Positions 7,763 through 16,435 of a DNA stretch of 49,773 bases are shown here, one piece after another. The stretch is from Allobosea sp. ASV33 (lineage in GTDB: Bacteria > Pseudomonadota > Alphaproteobacteria > Rhizobiales > Beijerinckiaceae). The notes beneath the pieces are model-generated. The model ran no database searches, was not told the origin of the DNA, and saw only the letters and a list, made by a program, of their open reading frames with translations. The stretch spans positions 1 to 49,773 of the forward strand of contig NZ_JAELTI010000031.1 of assembly GCF_016428755.1 (NCBI RefSeq). Reading direction: 5' to 3'. The first letter of the stretch is position 1; each line of letters begins with the position of its first letter. The position numbers and the translations under genes were made by a program.

Positions 7763-8635
7763 TCAGGCGAGCCAGCCGGTCGCGACGGCCCAGAGCAGGA
7801 AGATACCCATTCCCGCGCGATAGACCACGAAGACCCAGCTCGACATCCGTTCGAGATAGCGCATCAGCCCCGCGATCGCGGCAAAGGAGGCGAGGGAGCC
7901 GGCGATCAGGCCGACGATCAGAAGCGCCATGGCGTGAGCGTCGATCCCGGCTCGCGCGATCTCCCAGGCCTCCTTCAGCCCGGCGAGCGCGATGGCCGGC
8001 AGGCCCAGCAGGAACGACAATCGCGCCGCTTCCGCGCGCCTGAAGCCGAGCCCCATCGCCGCCGTCAGGGTGGAGCCGGAGCGGGACACGCCCGGGATCA
8101 GCGCCCCGACCTGAGCCAGGCCGATCAGCAGGAAATCCCGGAAGCCCGCTTGCTCGGCCGTCCGCCTGTGGCTGGCGAGCCATTCCGTCGCCGCGAGCAG
8201 CAGCGCCATCACCAGCGACGCCGCGCCGATGACGCCGAGCGAGCGCAAGGGGGAGCCGCAGCGATTGAGCAGCGGGGCCAGGGCTACGCCCGCGATGACG
8301 ATCGGGATCGTCGCGAGCACGACGCCCAACGCCAGCCGGCTCGGCCCTTTCGTGAATTGCCGCGTCCTCAATCCATCGAGCGCGCCGCCGGCCATCTCGC
8401 CGATGTCACGCCTGAAATAGCTGATCACCGCCGCCAGCGCCGCAAGCTGCATCAAAGCCGAGAAGGCCGAGCCCGGATCGGGCCAGCCCAGCAAGGCCGG
8501 CACCACCCGCATATGGGCGGTCGAGGAAATCGGCAGCAGCTCGGTAACGCCCTGGACCAGCCCAAGGATGATGACCTGCCCGAAATCGAGCGTGGCGAAC
8601 CCGGTATCGAGTCCAGTGGAGCAAGCGGTGGCCAT
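7763..8635 (-). CDS. uppP: Undecaprenyl-diphosphatase UppP/BacA
   Basis: Polytopic membrane phosphatase of 290 residues that converts undecaprenyl diphosphate to the monophosphate, recycling the lipid carrier for peptidoglycan and polysaccharide synthesis. The two catalytic motifs are clear: QGVTELLPISSTAHM near the N-terminus and PGVSRSGSTLTAAMGLG in the middle. About eight hydrophobic segments are visible. I prefer ATG 8635 (MATACSTGLD); an upstream ATG at 8689 would add 18 residues without membrane character. Neither start has a strong ribosome binding site. The first motif has SSTAHM where most family members have SSSGHL, which is typical of a divergent, often second, copy, so this may not be the only UppP in the genome. 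Confidence 0.9.
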   Translation of the reverse strand: MATACSTGLDTGFATLDFGQVIILGLVQGVTELLPISSTAHMRVVPALLGWPDPGSAFSALMQLAALAAVISYFRRDIGEMAGGALDGLRTRQFTKGPSRLALGVVLATIPIVIAGVALAPLLNRCGSPLRSLGVIGAASLVMALLLAATEWLASHRRTAEQAGFRDFLLIGLAQVGALIPGVSRSGSTLTAAMGLGFRRAEAARLSFLLGLPAIALAGLKEAWEIARAGIDAHAMALLIVGLIAGSLASFAAIAGLMRYLERMSSWVFVVYRAGMGIFLLWAVATGWLA

Positions 8636-8920
8636 GGCGTGTGGTCTCGTGAAAAACGGCTTGGCGCCAAGCACAAAGCGTTCCGACACGAGATGATCGA
8701 TGCGACGCGTGCGCCGATGCGATCGATCGGGTAATTTGTCGTTTTAAAGCAAAATGTTAAGCGAAATGCCAGATGTAGGCGATCCGGCCGTCACACTTGG
8801 GTTTCGCTCCAAAATTTGCTGCTTTCGTCAATTTTACGAGGCGCGCCACCAAGCGCGCCCACGGCTTGCGACCATCGTGGCCTTTGCAGTCTTCATACAT
8901 CGACCACGAAAGCGAAACGG

Positions 8921-10306
8921 TTACATCAGGCGGCTGGTGACCACGAAGAACAACACGAAGACCACGCCGAGGCCCCAGACCACCGGCGTGACCTCCGCCC
9001 GCCGGTTCAGCGCGAGGCAGAGCAGGATATAGGCGAAGGTGCCGATCGCCATGCCGTTGATCAGGTTGTTGCTGAGCACGGTGACCAGCAGCATCAGCAC
9101 CACCGGGACCGCGTTGGCGAGATCGCCGAGGTCGATCCGCGCCAGGCCCTGAAGCATGAAGATGCCGACCAGAACCAGCGCCGGCGCCGTGGCCTGCGGC
9201 GGGATGATGACGAAGACCGGCCAGATGAACAGGGCCAGGACAAAGCCGAGCGCGACCACGACCGAGGTCAGGCCGGTGCGGCCGCCGGCCTGCACGCCGG
9301 TGACGGATTCGATGAAGGCTGTAACCACCGAGGTGCCGAGCAGCGGCCCGACGATGGTCGCCGTCGCATCGGTCGAGAAAGCGGCCGTGGCATTGGGGAT
9401 CGAGCCGTCCGGCTTGCGCAGGTTGGCCGCACCGGTGACACCGATCAGCGTCGCCAGCGTCGAGAAGAACTCGCCGCAGAGGAAATAGAACAGCAGCGGC
9501 AGGGCCACCAGGAAATGCGAGACGAGATAGCCGAAATCCAGCGCCAGGAAGGTGCTGTGTGGCCATTTCGGCAGGGCGAAGATCGCGGCCGGCAGGCTGG
9601 TCACCATGGTGCCGTCGGGCTTCAGCGGCACGAAGAGGCCGACCAGCGTGATCGCCGCGATCGACAGGATGAGCGCACCGGGGATGCCGCGCGCCACCAG
9701 GATCGGCGTGATCAGGATGCCGGCGAGCGTCAGCAGCACGGGCGGGCTGGCGAGCGAGCCCATCGCGACATAGGTGCTGGGATTGGCGACGATGAAGCCG
9801 GCCCCGCGCAGTCCGATGAAGACGATCAGCGTGCCGACCGCGGCCTGGATGCCGACCTTCAGAACCTCCGGCACCTCCTTGGCGACCTTCTCGCGGACCT
9901 TGGACAGGCTGAGCGCAAGGAAGATCACGCCGGAAACGAACACCATCGCGAGCGCAGCCTGCCACGGAATGCCCATCTGCTTCACCATCACATAGGCAAA
10001 GACGATGTTGGAGCCCATGGCCGGCGCCACGGCCAGTGGCAGGTTCGCGGTCAACCCCATCATCAGGCTGCCGAAGATCGCTGCGAGCGCCGTCGCGATC
10101 ACGAGATCGCCGCGGTCCATCCCGGCCGCCGACATGATCGCTGGATTGACCGCGACGATATAGGCCATGGCTGCGAAGGTGGTGATGCCGGCGATCACTT
10201 CCTGCGGCACGGAGCTGCCGCGTTCGGTGAGCTTGAAGCGGCGGTCGAGCCAGCCGCCCCCAGGATTGTCGCTTGGCCTGTCCGGCGCGGATGCGGGTGC
10301 CGTCAT
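8921..10306 (-). CDS. AzgA-type NCS2 purine permease
   Basis: Proton-coupled nucleobase importer of 461 residues (COG2252; adenine/guanine/hypoxanthine permease family). The sequence has the AzgA hallmarks: VNPAIMSAAGMDRGDLVIATALAAIFG near the start, NLPLAVAPAMGSN, the central region around STDATATIVGPLLGTSVVTAFIESVTGVQAGGRTGLT, and many hydrophobic segments (12-14 expected). I chose ATG 10306 (MTAPASAP) because AAGGGGGG lies a few bases upstream; a start at 10357 is less likely. It follows the deaminase-family gene by 67 bases in the same direction, so the pair probably forms an operon for purine uptake and deamination. Confidence 0.92.
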   Translation of the reverse strand: MTAPASAPDRPSDNPGGGWLDRRFKLTERGSSVPQEVIAGITTFAAMAYIVAVNPAIMSAAGMDRGDLVIATALAAIFGSLMMGLTANLPLAVAPAMGSNIVFAYVMVKQMGIPWQAALAMVFVSGVIFLALSLSKVREKVAKEVPEVLKVGIQAAVGTLIVFIGLRGAGFIVANPSTYVAMGSLASPPVLLTLAGILITPILVARGIPGALILSIAAITLVGLFVPLKPDGTMVTSLPAAIFALPKWPHSTFLALDFGYLVSHFLVALPLLFYFLCGEFFSTLATLIGVTGAANLRKPDGSIPNATAAFSTDATATIVGPLLGTSVVTAFIESVTGVQAGGRTGLTSVVVALGFVLALFIWPVFVIIPPQATAPALVLVGIFMLQGLARIDLGDLANAVPVVLMLLVTVLSNNLINGMAIGTFAYILLCLALNRRAEVTPVVWGLGVVFVLFFVVTSRLM

Positions 10307-10373
10307 GAATCCCCCCTTACAGCCTCTGCGCCCGGCGTCCCGGCCGGGTCGGATCAATTCAGGACGATGCCGT

Positions 10374-12248
10374 CTACCAGACGACGGGATGCGTCTGGCC
10401 GTTCTGTACGTTGACGAAGCCCTGGGGCGCCTGCTCGCAGGGCGCGACCAAAACCCAGCGCCAGGGCGCGCAGGTCAGCGTCGCGAAGATCAATCGCTCC
10501 GGGAAGCCCGGGAACCAGCGCGGATGGAAGGTCGGCTCGTACATCCACTCGATCGTCCCGGCCGCGACATAGAGAGCCTGCATCTCGGCATCGAGCGCCT
10601 CGGGCGAACGGCAGCTCATCAGTCCGCCGATCTCATAGCTGACCGTCGCCAGCACCTTGCCGTCGCGCACCAGCGCCCAGCCGCCCTGCAGCGCGTTCAA
10701 GGTGTTGACCGCGAGCGCCATCGCCGCATCGGAGGAGCCGACGGCCCAGATATTGTGCTTGTCATGCGCCACCGAGCAGGCAAGCGCCGTGTCGGGCGTG
10801 CGCGGGCCGCAGCCGAGCCAGAACATCTTCGCCACCTTGCCCTGGCCGGAGAAACGGTCGACGATCGCGAATTTGGTGATGTTGCGGGCGGAGTCGCGCT
10901 GCACGTCGCCGTCCTGCACCGGCAGTTCGGCGGTGATGAAGTCGTCGGCCCAATGGAAGGGGCGCAGCAGCGCCGCCTGCATCGCCTCCCGCCCCGGCTC
11001 GGCCGGAATTGCGAAGTCGTCGGCGGTGAGGCTGCGCTGGATATTAACGGTCTTGCGCGCCCATTCCGGCCAATCGATGGTCGGTACCGGGCCGGTATAA
11101 CGCATGCCGTCCGAGACGGGGCGGCCATCGGCCCAGACTTCGGCGATGGTGAGGTCTGCCACTTCTGACAACAGCACGATATCGGCGAAGCGCCCCGGCG
11201 CCAGGCTGCCCACCCAGGGCGTCAATCGCATGTGCCGTGCCGGGTTGATGGTGATGCACTGGATCGCGATCTCGGGCGCCAGCCCGTGCCGGATGGCGAG
11301 GCGGGCATTGTGGTCGGTGGCGCCGAGCTTGAAGGTGTCGGAGACGCTGCGGTCGTCGGTGGTGAAGGCGATCTGAGACCAGTCGGACAGGCCCTTTCCG
11401 ATCAGCCAGGGGATCACCTCCGGCATCGAATAGGGCCGCAGTTCGACGAAGACGCCGTGTGCCAACTTCTCCCAGACCTCCTCCGGCAGCCAGGCCTCGT
11501 GATCGGAGGCGAGGCCGGCGGCGGCGAAGGCGCTGATCGTGGCGATGTCACGGAGGCCCGCACCATGCCCCTCGACCACGCCGCGCTGTTCGAAGGTGGC
11601 GCGGATCATGCCCCAGAGCCGCTGGTACGACGGGTTCGCGGGGTCGGAGAGGCCGGGCCAGTCCATGACCTCGTCGAGACCGGCGACCATCAGGCTTTCC
11701 TTGAGGAAACTTTTTTGCTCGTCGTAGCCGAACCAGCCGCCGCCCCATTCATAGGCGGTCGGCGGCACGGCCGAGCCCGGTAGCGGGAAGATCTTCAGCG
11801 GCGAGCCGTGACGGCGGGCCTCCAGCCAGAAGGCCAGGTTGTTTGGCCCGTCGACATTGGAGAATTCGTGGCTCGCCTCGCAGGTCCAGGTATTGCCGCG
11901 CGGCAGCACCAGCGCCGCTTCCCATTCCGGCGTCAGATGCGTGCTCTCGATATGCTTGTGGACCTCGCCGAAGCCGGGGACGGCAGCGAGGCCGGGCTTC
12001 TCGACGCGCTGCGCCGCGGTGCCGGGATAGGTCCCGGCCGGGCCGGTCCAGGCGATGCGCCGGCCCTTGATCGCGATCTCCTGGTCCTCGCGCCAGCTGC
12101 GCGTATGGACGTCGAAGAGCCGGCCGACCCGCAGCAACATATCGGCCGGGCGCTTGCCGAGCGCCGTCAGGACGAGATCCTGCCGGATCGCGACCTCGTC
12201 CGCGGCGCCGATCAGCAGGTCGTCGGGAAGAGCGGGCGCGGTCGCCAT
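10374..12248 (-). CDS. Adenine deaminase-family amidohydrolase
   Basis: Cytosolic amidohydrolase of 624 residues in the Ade/AdeC family (COG1001), which hydrolyses adenine to hypoxanthine and ammonia. Family motifs: PGFGEVHKHIESTHLTP (metal-binding HxH at 97-99), SHEFSNVDG, EGHGAGL, LASDHEA, TTDDRSVSDTFKLG, NPARHMRL, and the C-terminal domain with AHDKHN and IGGLMSCR. ATG 12248 follows GGAG at nine bases; an upstream ATG at 12347 is possible but unlikely. Compared with classical Ade, the sequence has HKH where HVH/HMH is usual, and HDKHN for HDSHN, so substrate preference may differ. Neighbouring the AzgA-type permease supports a purine substrate. Confidence 0.88.
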   Translation of the reverse strand: MATAPALPDDLLIGAADEVAIRQDLVLTALGKRPADMLLRVGRLFDVHTRSWREDQEIAIKGRRIAWTGPAGTYPGTAAQRVEKPGLAAVPGFGEVHKHIESTHLTPEWEAALVLPRGNTWTCEASHEFSNVDGPNNLAFWLEARRHGSPLKIFPLPGSAVPPTAYEWGGGWFGYDEQKSFLKESLMVAGLDEVMDWPGLSDPANPSYQRLWGMIRATFEQRGVVEGHGAGLRDIATISAFAAAGLASDHEAWLPEEVWEKLAHGVFVELRPYSMPEVIPWLIGKGLSDWSQIAFTTDDRSVSDTFKLGATDHNARLAIRHGLAPEIAIQCITINPARHMRLTPWVGSLAPGRFADIVLLSEVADLTIAEVWADGRPVSDGMRYTGPVPTIDWPEWARKTVNIQRSLTADDFAIPAEPGREAMQAALLRPFHWADDFITAELPVQDGDVQRDSARNITKFAIVDRFSGQGKVAKMFWLGCGPRTPDTALACSVAHDKHNIWAVGSSDAAMALAVNTLNALQGGWALVRDGKVLATVSYEIGGLMSCRSPEALDAEMQALYVAAGTIEWMYEPTFHPRWFPGFPERLIFATLTCAPWRWVLVAPCEQAPQGFVNVQNGQTHPVVW

Positions 12249-12523
12249 GGCGGATGTCTCCGGGAGGGGAAACCGCTCCTTAGGCCGGCTTGCGGACACC
12301 GCCAACCCCCGTGGGGCCATGGCCGGTCTTCGCTCGCTGGAGGACAACCCGGCGACTCGACCGCCCGGATCTGTCTTGAGGCCGGATCATGCAGCGTGCG
12401 TCTCTCGCACCTGTTTTCAGCCAGAGCACCGGCATCGATCATTGGCGCTTCGCGCTGTTGCGCTGGAGCCTTCAGGTCGATCAGGTCATTCTTTACAGAA
12501 GCAAGAGCGTTTGCCCGCCATGG

Positions 12524-12824
12524 GGCGCCCAGAAGCGCGTCCGCCAAGGTCTGGCCTTTGAGATCCCGCATCAGCCGGAAACGCCCGAGGTTTGCGAATA
12601 TGAGGCGGTACGGCTCGTCCCGTCGCAGGGCGTGGCTTAAGGCGGCGATCAGGCTGTTGCCGTTCGGGAGATCCGAGACGAGGTCCGTTTCCGCGAGATA
12701 TCGAATGCGCTCCTGCTGCTGTCGGCGTTCGGAGATATCGCGAGCACGACGCCGTATCGCCGGCCGGAGGGTGTCTCCCAGACCGACCAACTGCATTCGA
12801 GCGGATAAGCTCGCCGTTCGCGCG
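12524..12824 (-). pseudogene. Relic of a PAS-GGDEF signalling gene
   Basis: Three short segments in successive frames on the minus strand join into one PAS/GGDEF-like protein. They are KRANGELIR at about 12827-12801, LECSWSVWETPSGRRYGVV at 12801-12739, then RDISERRQQQERIRYLAETD and NLGRFRLMRDLKGQTLADAL down to about 12524. Two frameshifts (near 12800 and 12740) are needed, and the GGDEF active site itself is missing. The rest of the interval 12249-13114 shows no convincing coding sequence, though MFDSEKSRR at 13007 may be more of the same relic. It looks like a decayed diguanylate cyclase or EAL-type regulator gene. Confidence 0.6.
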
Positions 12825-13114
12825 CTTCCCCGTCTCCTCGCGAACTTGGCCATTGGTTGTCGAAGGTGCGCCGGCGTCGCAGCCTGGCGTGCGCCTGCTC
12901 CCGACGGACGATCTCCACCTCTCGATCGGCATCACGAAGCCGGTCATGGTGAACTCGCCGTTCGCACCGAAGACGGATGCCCGCCTGCTCTTCTCGCTGT
13001 CGAACATACTCAGATTATGGCGCCGAACCGAGGCTCGAGCCTCGCGGCCGGCATCCGCGCAAGGACTACCGGAGCGGCCGGCATGACCGCCCCGGATCCG
13101 CGTCCCGGCCGGGC

Positions 13115-13951
13115 TCAGCCCTTCACGAAGGCAAGCAGGTCGGCGTTCAGCACCTCGGCATGGGTGGTCAGCATGCCGTGCGGATAGCCCGGATAGACCT
13201 TGAGCGTGCCGTTCTTGAGATGCTTGATCGATTCATGTGCGGAGGCACCGATCGGCACGATCTGGTCGTCGTCGCCATGAGCCACGAGCGTCGGCACCGT
13301 GATCGCCTTGAGGTCGCCGGTCTGGTCGGTCTCGGAGAAGGCCTTGATGCCGTCGTAATGGGCCTTGGCGCTGCCCATCATGCCCTGGCGCCACCAGTTC
13401 CAGATCACGCCCTGGTCGACCTTCGCGCCCGGCCGGTTGAAGCCGTAGAACGGCCCGGTCGGCACATCCAGGAAGAACTGCGCGCGGTTGTCGGCCAGCG
13501 CCTTGCGGAAACCGTCGAAGACCTCGATCGGCAGGCCGCCGGGATTGCCTGATGTCTTAACCATCAGCGGCGGGACGGCCGAGACCAGCACCGCCTTGGC
13601 GACGCGGCCCTGCGGCTCGCCGTGCTTCGCGACATAGCGCGCGACCTGGCCGCCGCCGGTCGAGTGGCCGATATGGACGGCATTGCGGAGATCGAGATGC
13701 TCGACGACGGCCGAGGCGTCGGCGGCATAATGGTCCATGTCATGGCCGTCCCAGACCTGGGCCGAGCGGCCATGGCCGCGCCGGTCGCTGGCGACGACGC
13801 GATAGCCCTTCGCCAGGAAGAACAGCATCTGGGCATCCCAGTCGTCGCTGCTCAGCGGCCAGCCATGGTGGAACATGATCGGCTGGGCGTCCTTCGGTCC
13901 CCAGTCCTTGTAGAAGATCTCGACGCCGTCCTTGGTCGTGACAAATGCCAT
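13115..13951 (-). CDS. Alpha/beta hydrolase (non-haem chloroperoxidase/arylesterase type)
   Basis: Single-domain alpha/beta hydrolase of 278 residues. The oxyanion region is [11 protein letters not shown] (28-38), the nucleophile S97 is in GHSTGGG, an acidic residue lies in [11 protein letters not shown], and the catalytic His is in GYPHGM near the C-terminus. This pattern and length match bacterial cofactor-free haloperoxidases and esterases, where peroxidase activity is usually a side activity and ester hydrolysis is common. GGAAGGG lies about seven bases before the ATG. The gene stands alone: 163 bases separate its stop side from the PAS-GGDEF relic region and 193 bases separate it from the amidohydrolase gene upstream. 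The natural substrate cannot be told from sequence. Confidence 0.9.
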   Translation of the reverse strand: MAFVTTKDGVEIFYKDWGPKDAQPIMFHHGWPLSSDDWDAQMLFFLAKGYRVVASDRRGHGRSAQVWDGHDMDHYAADASAVVEHLDLRNAVHIGHSTGGGQVARYVAKHGEPQGRVAKAVLVSAVPPLMVKTSGNPGGLPIEVFDGFRKALADNRAQFFLDVPTGPFYGFNRPGAKVDQGVIWNWWRQGMMGSAKAHYDGIKAFSETDQTGDLKAITVPTLVAHGDDDQIVPIGASAHESIKHLKNGTLKVYPGYPHGMLTTHAEVLNADLLAFVKG

Positions 13952-14144
13952 GGTGAGTGCCCTTCCTGAGCGCCGAACAAGGGCTTCGCGCCGACGCCGC
14001 CCGGCCGCAGGTGGCTCCGGACATCGTCGTGATTCCCGTGGTCAGGTCCTGGGTTCCGATACGAGCCCGGTCGCTTGGGGCTCCCGCCGATATTGCAGCG
14101 TTGTCGCCCGCTGTACACCTGCGGAATCGTCAGGGAGGCCTATC

Positions 14145-14990
14145 CTAAAGCCGCAGGAAGCGCTTGGCGTTGTCGTGGAGCCAGAGCCTCTCCACCTCCG
14201 CGCCGATCGGGAGCGCCCTGATCTCGGCGATGGTGCGCGCGATCGGGCCGAGCGGATAGGCGCTGCCGAAGATGATGCGGTCCTTCAGCACCGTGCGGCC
14301 ATATTGCAGCAGCGGCTCGTAGCCGGAGCCCGCGACCTGCAGGTATTTCGGCCTGATAGCGACGAGGCCGATGCTGACATTCGGATGGCGCCAGGCGACG
14401 CCGATTAGTTCATGCACCCAGGGAAAGCCCGGCGGCGACGCGCAGACCCGCAATTCCGGGAAGTCGACCATGACCTCGTCGAGCAGGGACGGGTGGCCGT
14501 AGCGCATCAAGGTCGAGGTGGCGAAATTGATCGAACAATGGATGTTCACGGGGATGTCGAGCTCGATGCATTTGGCATAGAGCGGGTACATCCGCCTGTC
14601 GTTGATCCCGAGATGGTGCTCGAAGCATTGCAGGTTGAGCCCGCGCAGGCCCAGGACGCGCACGGCATGGTCGAGCTCGCGCACCGCCGTCATGCCCTTG
14701 TTCGGGTCGACGCCCGCGAAGCCGATGAAGCGCGGCCCCTGCTCGCGGCAGAAGTCGGCGACGTCCTCGTTGCTGATGCGCCAGCCATAGGTCGTCTCCA
14801 GATCGCGCGCCTTGACGCAGACATGGCTGACGCCGGCCTTGTCGTATTCCGCGAGATAGCCGGCGAGATCCTGCTGGGGCTCGGCCGCGGTTTCGCTGGC
14901 GGCATAGACCTGCCGGTAGCGCTTGAGATGCTCGGCTCCCTTCGGGCCGAAGGCGGGAAGCGGCGGTCGGCTGCCGTAGTCGATGATCAC
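14145..14990 (-). CDS. Amidohydrolase-2-fold protein lacking most metal ligands
   Basis: Protein of 281 residues related to the COG2159/ACMSD-like amidohydrolases. The fold is recognisable from FIGFAGVDPNKG, GLRGLNLQCFEHHLG, PVNIHCSINF, PELRVCASPPGFPWVHEL and the C-terminal NAKRFLRL. The usual N-terminal HxH is replaced by IIDYGSRPPLP, the strand-6 His (normally HGG) by ASPPGF, and the strand-8 Asp (normally TDYP) by GSAYP. Only the strand-5 His in NIHC remains. It begins with GTG 14990, overlapping the amidase stop by four bases, so it is the third gene of a coupled operon. It may be a metal-independent enzyme, a decarboxylase/hydratase with altered chemistry, or non-catalytic. Confidence 0.82.
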   Translation of the reverse strand: MIIDYGSRPPLPAFGPKGAEHLKRYRQVYAASETAAEPQQDLAGYLAEYDKAGVSHVCVKARDLETTYGWRISNEDVADFCREQGPRFIGFAGVDPNKGMTAVRELDHAVRVLGLRGLNLQCFEHHLGINDRRMYPLYAKCIELDIPVNIHCSINFATSTLMRYGHPSLLDEVMVDFPELRVCASPPGFPWVHELIGVAWRHPNVSIGLVAIRPKYLQVAGSGYEPLLQYGRTVLKDRIIFGSAYPLGPIARTIAEIRALPIGAEVERLWLHDNAKRFLRL

Positions 14991-16435
14991 GAATGCTGCT
15001 CCTTGCCGGAGAGGGCTGGCCAGTTCGCAGCCCAGGGCTTCAGCGCCTCGATCGCAGCCGCGACCCCCAGAAGCCGGGCTTCCGAATGCCAGCGGCCGAC
15101 GATCTGCAGGCCGATCGGCAGGCCGTCCGGGCTCATGCCGCAGGGTAGGGAGAGGGCAGGGTGTCCGCTGGCATTGTAGGGGATGGTGTAGGGGTACCAG
15201 GCATCGCGCAGCGGGCCGTGGTCGATGCCGTCGACGACGAGCGGGCCGTCCGATTGCTGGCCGATGGGTAGCGCCGGCGTCGCGACGGTGGGCGTGATGA
15301 ACACGTCGGCACCGTCGAAGAGGCGTTCCACCTGTCGGTAGATCTCGGAGCGGGCACGTTGGGCATGGGCGAGGCGCGTATAGGTCTGCGCTTCCGGCTG
15401 AAAGGTCAGGCCGAGGCGGGCGGTGCGGTCCATGCGCTCGCCATGCTCCTCCAGCAGGGAGCCGAAACGGGCGTGCTGGTAGGCGCGCATCAGAACGAGG
15501 GCCGAGGGCGTATCGAAGGCGATGTCGTCCGGCATCGCCATGCGCTCGGCGCCGGCCGACAGCAGGCGTTCGACCGTCTCGCCGACAGCGGCTTCCACCG
15601 CAGGCGCGACCCAGTGGTTGAGGGTTCGGGGCGCGTAGCGGAAGCGCAGGCCCTTGAGAGCAGCGACGGGATCATCGGGGAGCCGGACGGGATCGGCCGA
15701 GCCGCCGAAGGAGAGCGGATCGCGCCGGTCGGGGCCTTTCATCGCGTTGAACATCAGCGCGACGTCGGCGACCGTACGGCCCATTTGGCCGAGGCAGGTC
15801 AGCGAGCCGAACAGGTCCGTCGTGGTTTCGTGTGGAACCGCTCCCCAACTCGGCTTCAGGCCGACGACGCCGCAGCAGGAGGCCGGGATGCGGCCGGAGC
15901 CGGCGCCGTCCGAGGTGAGATGGAGCGGGCCGAAGCCCATCGCTGCCGCGATCGCCGCGCCGCCGCTGGAGCCGCCGCAGCTATAATCGGTGTTCCAGGG
16001 GTTGCGGCTGATGCCCTGGCGCGGGGAATCGGTCAGCACCTTGTGGCCGAATTCCGGAGTGGTCGATTTCGCGAAGGGGATGGCTCCGGCGCGGCGCAGG
16101 CGCGCGACGGCCTCGGCATCCGCGTCGGCGACCTGCCCGGCGAAGGCGTGCGAAGCGTATTCGAGCGGCATCCCGGCGACGGCGACCAAGTCCTTGACGC
16201 TGAAGGGCAGGCCGTGGAGCGGGCCGGGCTCAGTGCCGGAAGAGAGCTTGCGATCGGCTTCGCGGGCGGCGTCGAGCGCGCTGTCCGTCGCGACATGGGA
16301 GAAGGCTTTGACCGGCGCGTTGCGTGCCTCGATCTGGCCGAGCACGGAGCGCATCAGCGTCTCGGCCTTGAGCGCGCCGGAGCGAAGTTCGGGCAGGAGT
16401 TCGGCCGCGCTGCGGCTCCAGAGGGGCATGCTCAT
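14987..16435 (-). CDS. Amidase-signature family amidohydrolase
   Basis: Amidase of 482 residues that hydrolyses a carboxamide to acid and ammonia or amine. The Ser-cisSer-Lys triad is present: K81 in PFSVKDLV, S157 in CGGSSGGAA and S180 in SDGAGSGRIPAS. ATG 16435 (MSMPLW) overlaps the ligase stop by four bases, and its own stop overlaps the next gene by four bases. The frame is open upstream of the start but there it is only the shadow of the ligase gene. With the ligase upstream it suggests a route in which an amide is hydrolysed and the freed acid converted to a CoA thioester. The substrate is not evident. Confidence 0.92.
   Translation of the reverse strand: MSMPLWSRSAAELLPELRSGALKAETLMRSVLGQIEARNAPVKAFSHVATDSALDAAREADRKLSSGTEPGPLHGLPFSVKDLVAVAGMPLEYASHAFAGQVADADAEAVARLRRAGAIPFAKSTTPEFGHKVLTDSPRQGISRNPWNTDYSCGGSSGGAAIAAAMGFGPLHLTSDGAGSGRIPASCCGVVGLKPSWGAVPHETTTDLFGSLTCLGQMGRTVADVALMFNAMKGPDRRDPLSFGGSADPVRLPDDPVAALKGLRFRYAPRTLNHWVAPAVEAAVGETVERLLSAGAERMAMPDDIAFDTPSALVLMRAYQHARFGSLLEEHGERMDRTARLGLTFQPEAQTYTRLAHAQRARSEIYRQVERLFDGADVFITPTVATPALPIGQQSDGPLVVDGIDHGPLRDAWYPYTIPYNASGHPALSLPCGMSPDGLPIGLQIVGRWHSEARLLGVAAAIEALKPWAANWPALSGKEQHS

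Noticed and set aside
8695..8735. GATCGAT-rich palindromes upstream of uppP
   Set aside because: The pairing is only about seven bases and imperfect; it looks like chance in a GATC-rich stretch.
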